Assembly: GCA_025356735.1 (NCBI GenBank)
Contig: JANXRT010000106.1
Location: forward strand, 1-6,671
Origin: Acetobacteraceae bacterium
GTDB lineage: Bacteria; Pseudomonadota; Alphaproteobacteria; Acetobacterales; Acetobacteraceae
Reading direction: 5' to 3'
DNA length: 6,671 bases
A program made the position numbers and the translations under genes. Numbering within the stretch: position 1 is the first letter of the stretch; each line of letters opens with the position of its first letter. Shown piece by piece: positions 6,665-6,671 of the stretch. Below the pieces are notes generated by a model that worked only from the letters and a program-made list of their open reading frames with translations, was not told the DNA's origin and ran no database searches.

Positions 6665-6671
6665 CCGTCGC

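Overview
The window is high-G+C DNA with strong G/C bias at third codon positions. Its gene content (an MsbA-like ABC exporter, a methionine-cycle AhcY, an MltA murein transglycosylase lipoprotein, a LldE/LutA-type protein) fits a Gram-negative alphaproteobacterium. The G-rich dispersed palindromic repeat and overall style suggest Acetobacteraceae or another Rhodospirillales-like group. That placement is inference from gene style, not from a marker gene.

Layout, left to right. (1) Positions 1-1035 (+): the C-terminal part of a half-size ABC exporter whose 5' end lies outside the window. (2) Positions 1036-1430: a G-rich double-hairpin repeat directly after the ABC gene, a weakly supported 80-codon hypothetical gene on the minus strand, and a 45-bp near-perfect inverted repeat 2 nt beyond the ahcY stop, probably the ahcY 3' hairpin. 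(3) Positions 1431-2744 (-): ahcY, S-adenosylhomocysteine hydrolase, with a promoter overlapped by an imperfect palindrome that resembles the SahR-type operators of alphaproteobacterial methionine-cycle genes. (4) Positions 2904-4055 (+): a divergently transcribed, exported YncE/YVTN-type beta-propeller protein of unknown function, with a perfect 12-bp palindrome in its upstream region. (5) Positions 4069-6671 (-): a compact gene string read right to left: mltA, then a solitary beta-class DNA methyltransferase coupled through a GTGA stop/start overlap, then 9 nt later a LldE/LutA-like cysteine-rich protein. A second copy of the G-rich repeat lies over the 5' end of mltA.

The main part of the window is ordinary chromosomal housekeeping. 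I see no defence island, CRISPR array, transposase, tRNA or rRNA. The points most worth a second look are the restriction-less DNA methyltransferase embedded and translationally coupled in a cell-wall/metabolic operon, the dispersed repeat that reads into the mltA N-terminus, the candidate SahR-like operator of ahcY, and signs that a gene once overlapping the 3' end of the ABC exporter was lost at the first repeat copy. No single signal amounts to a clearly new system.
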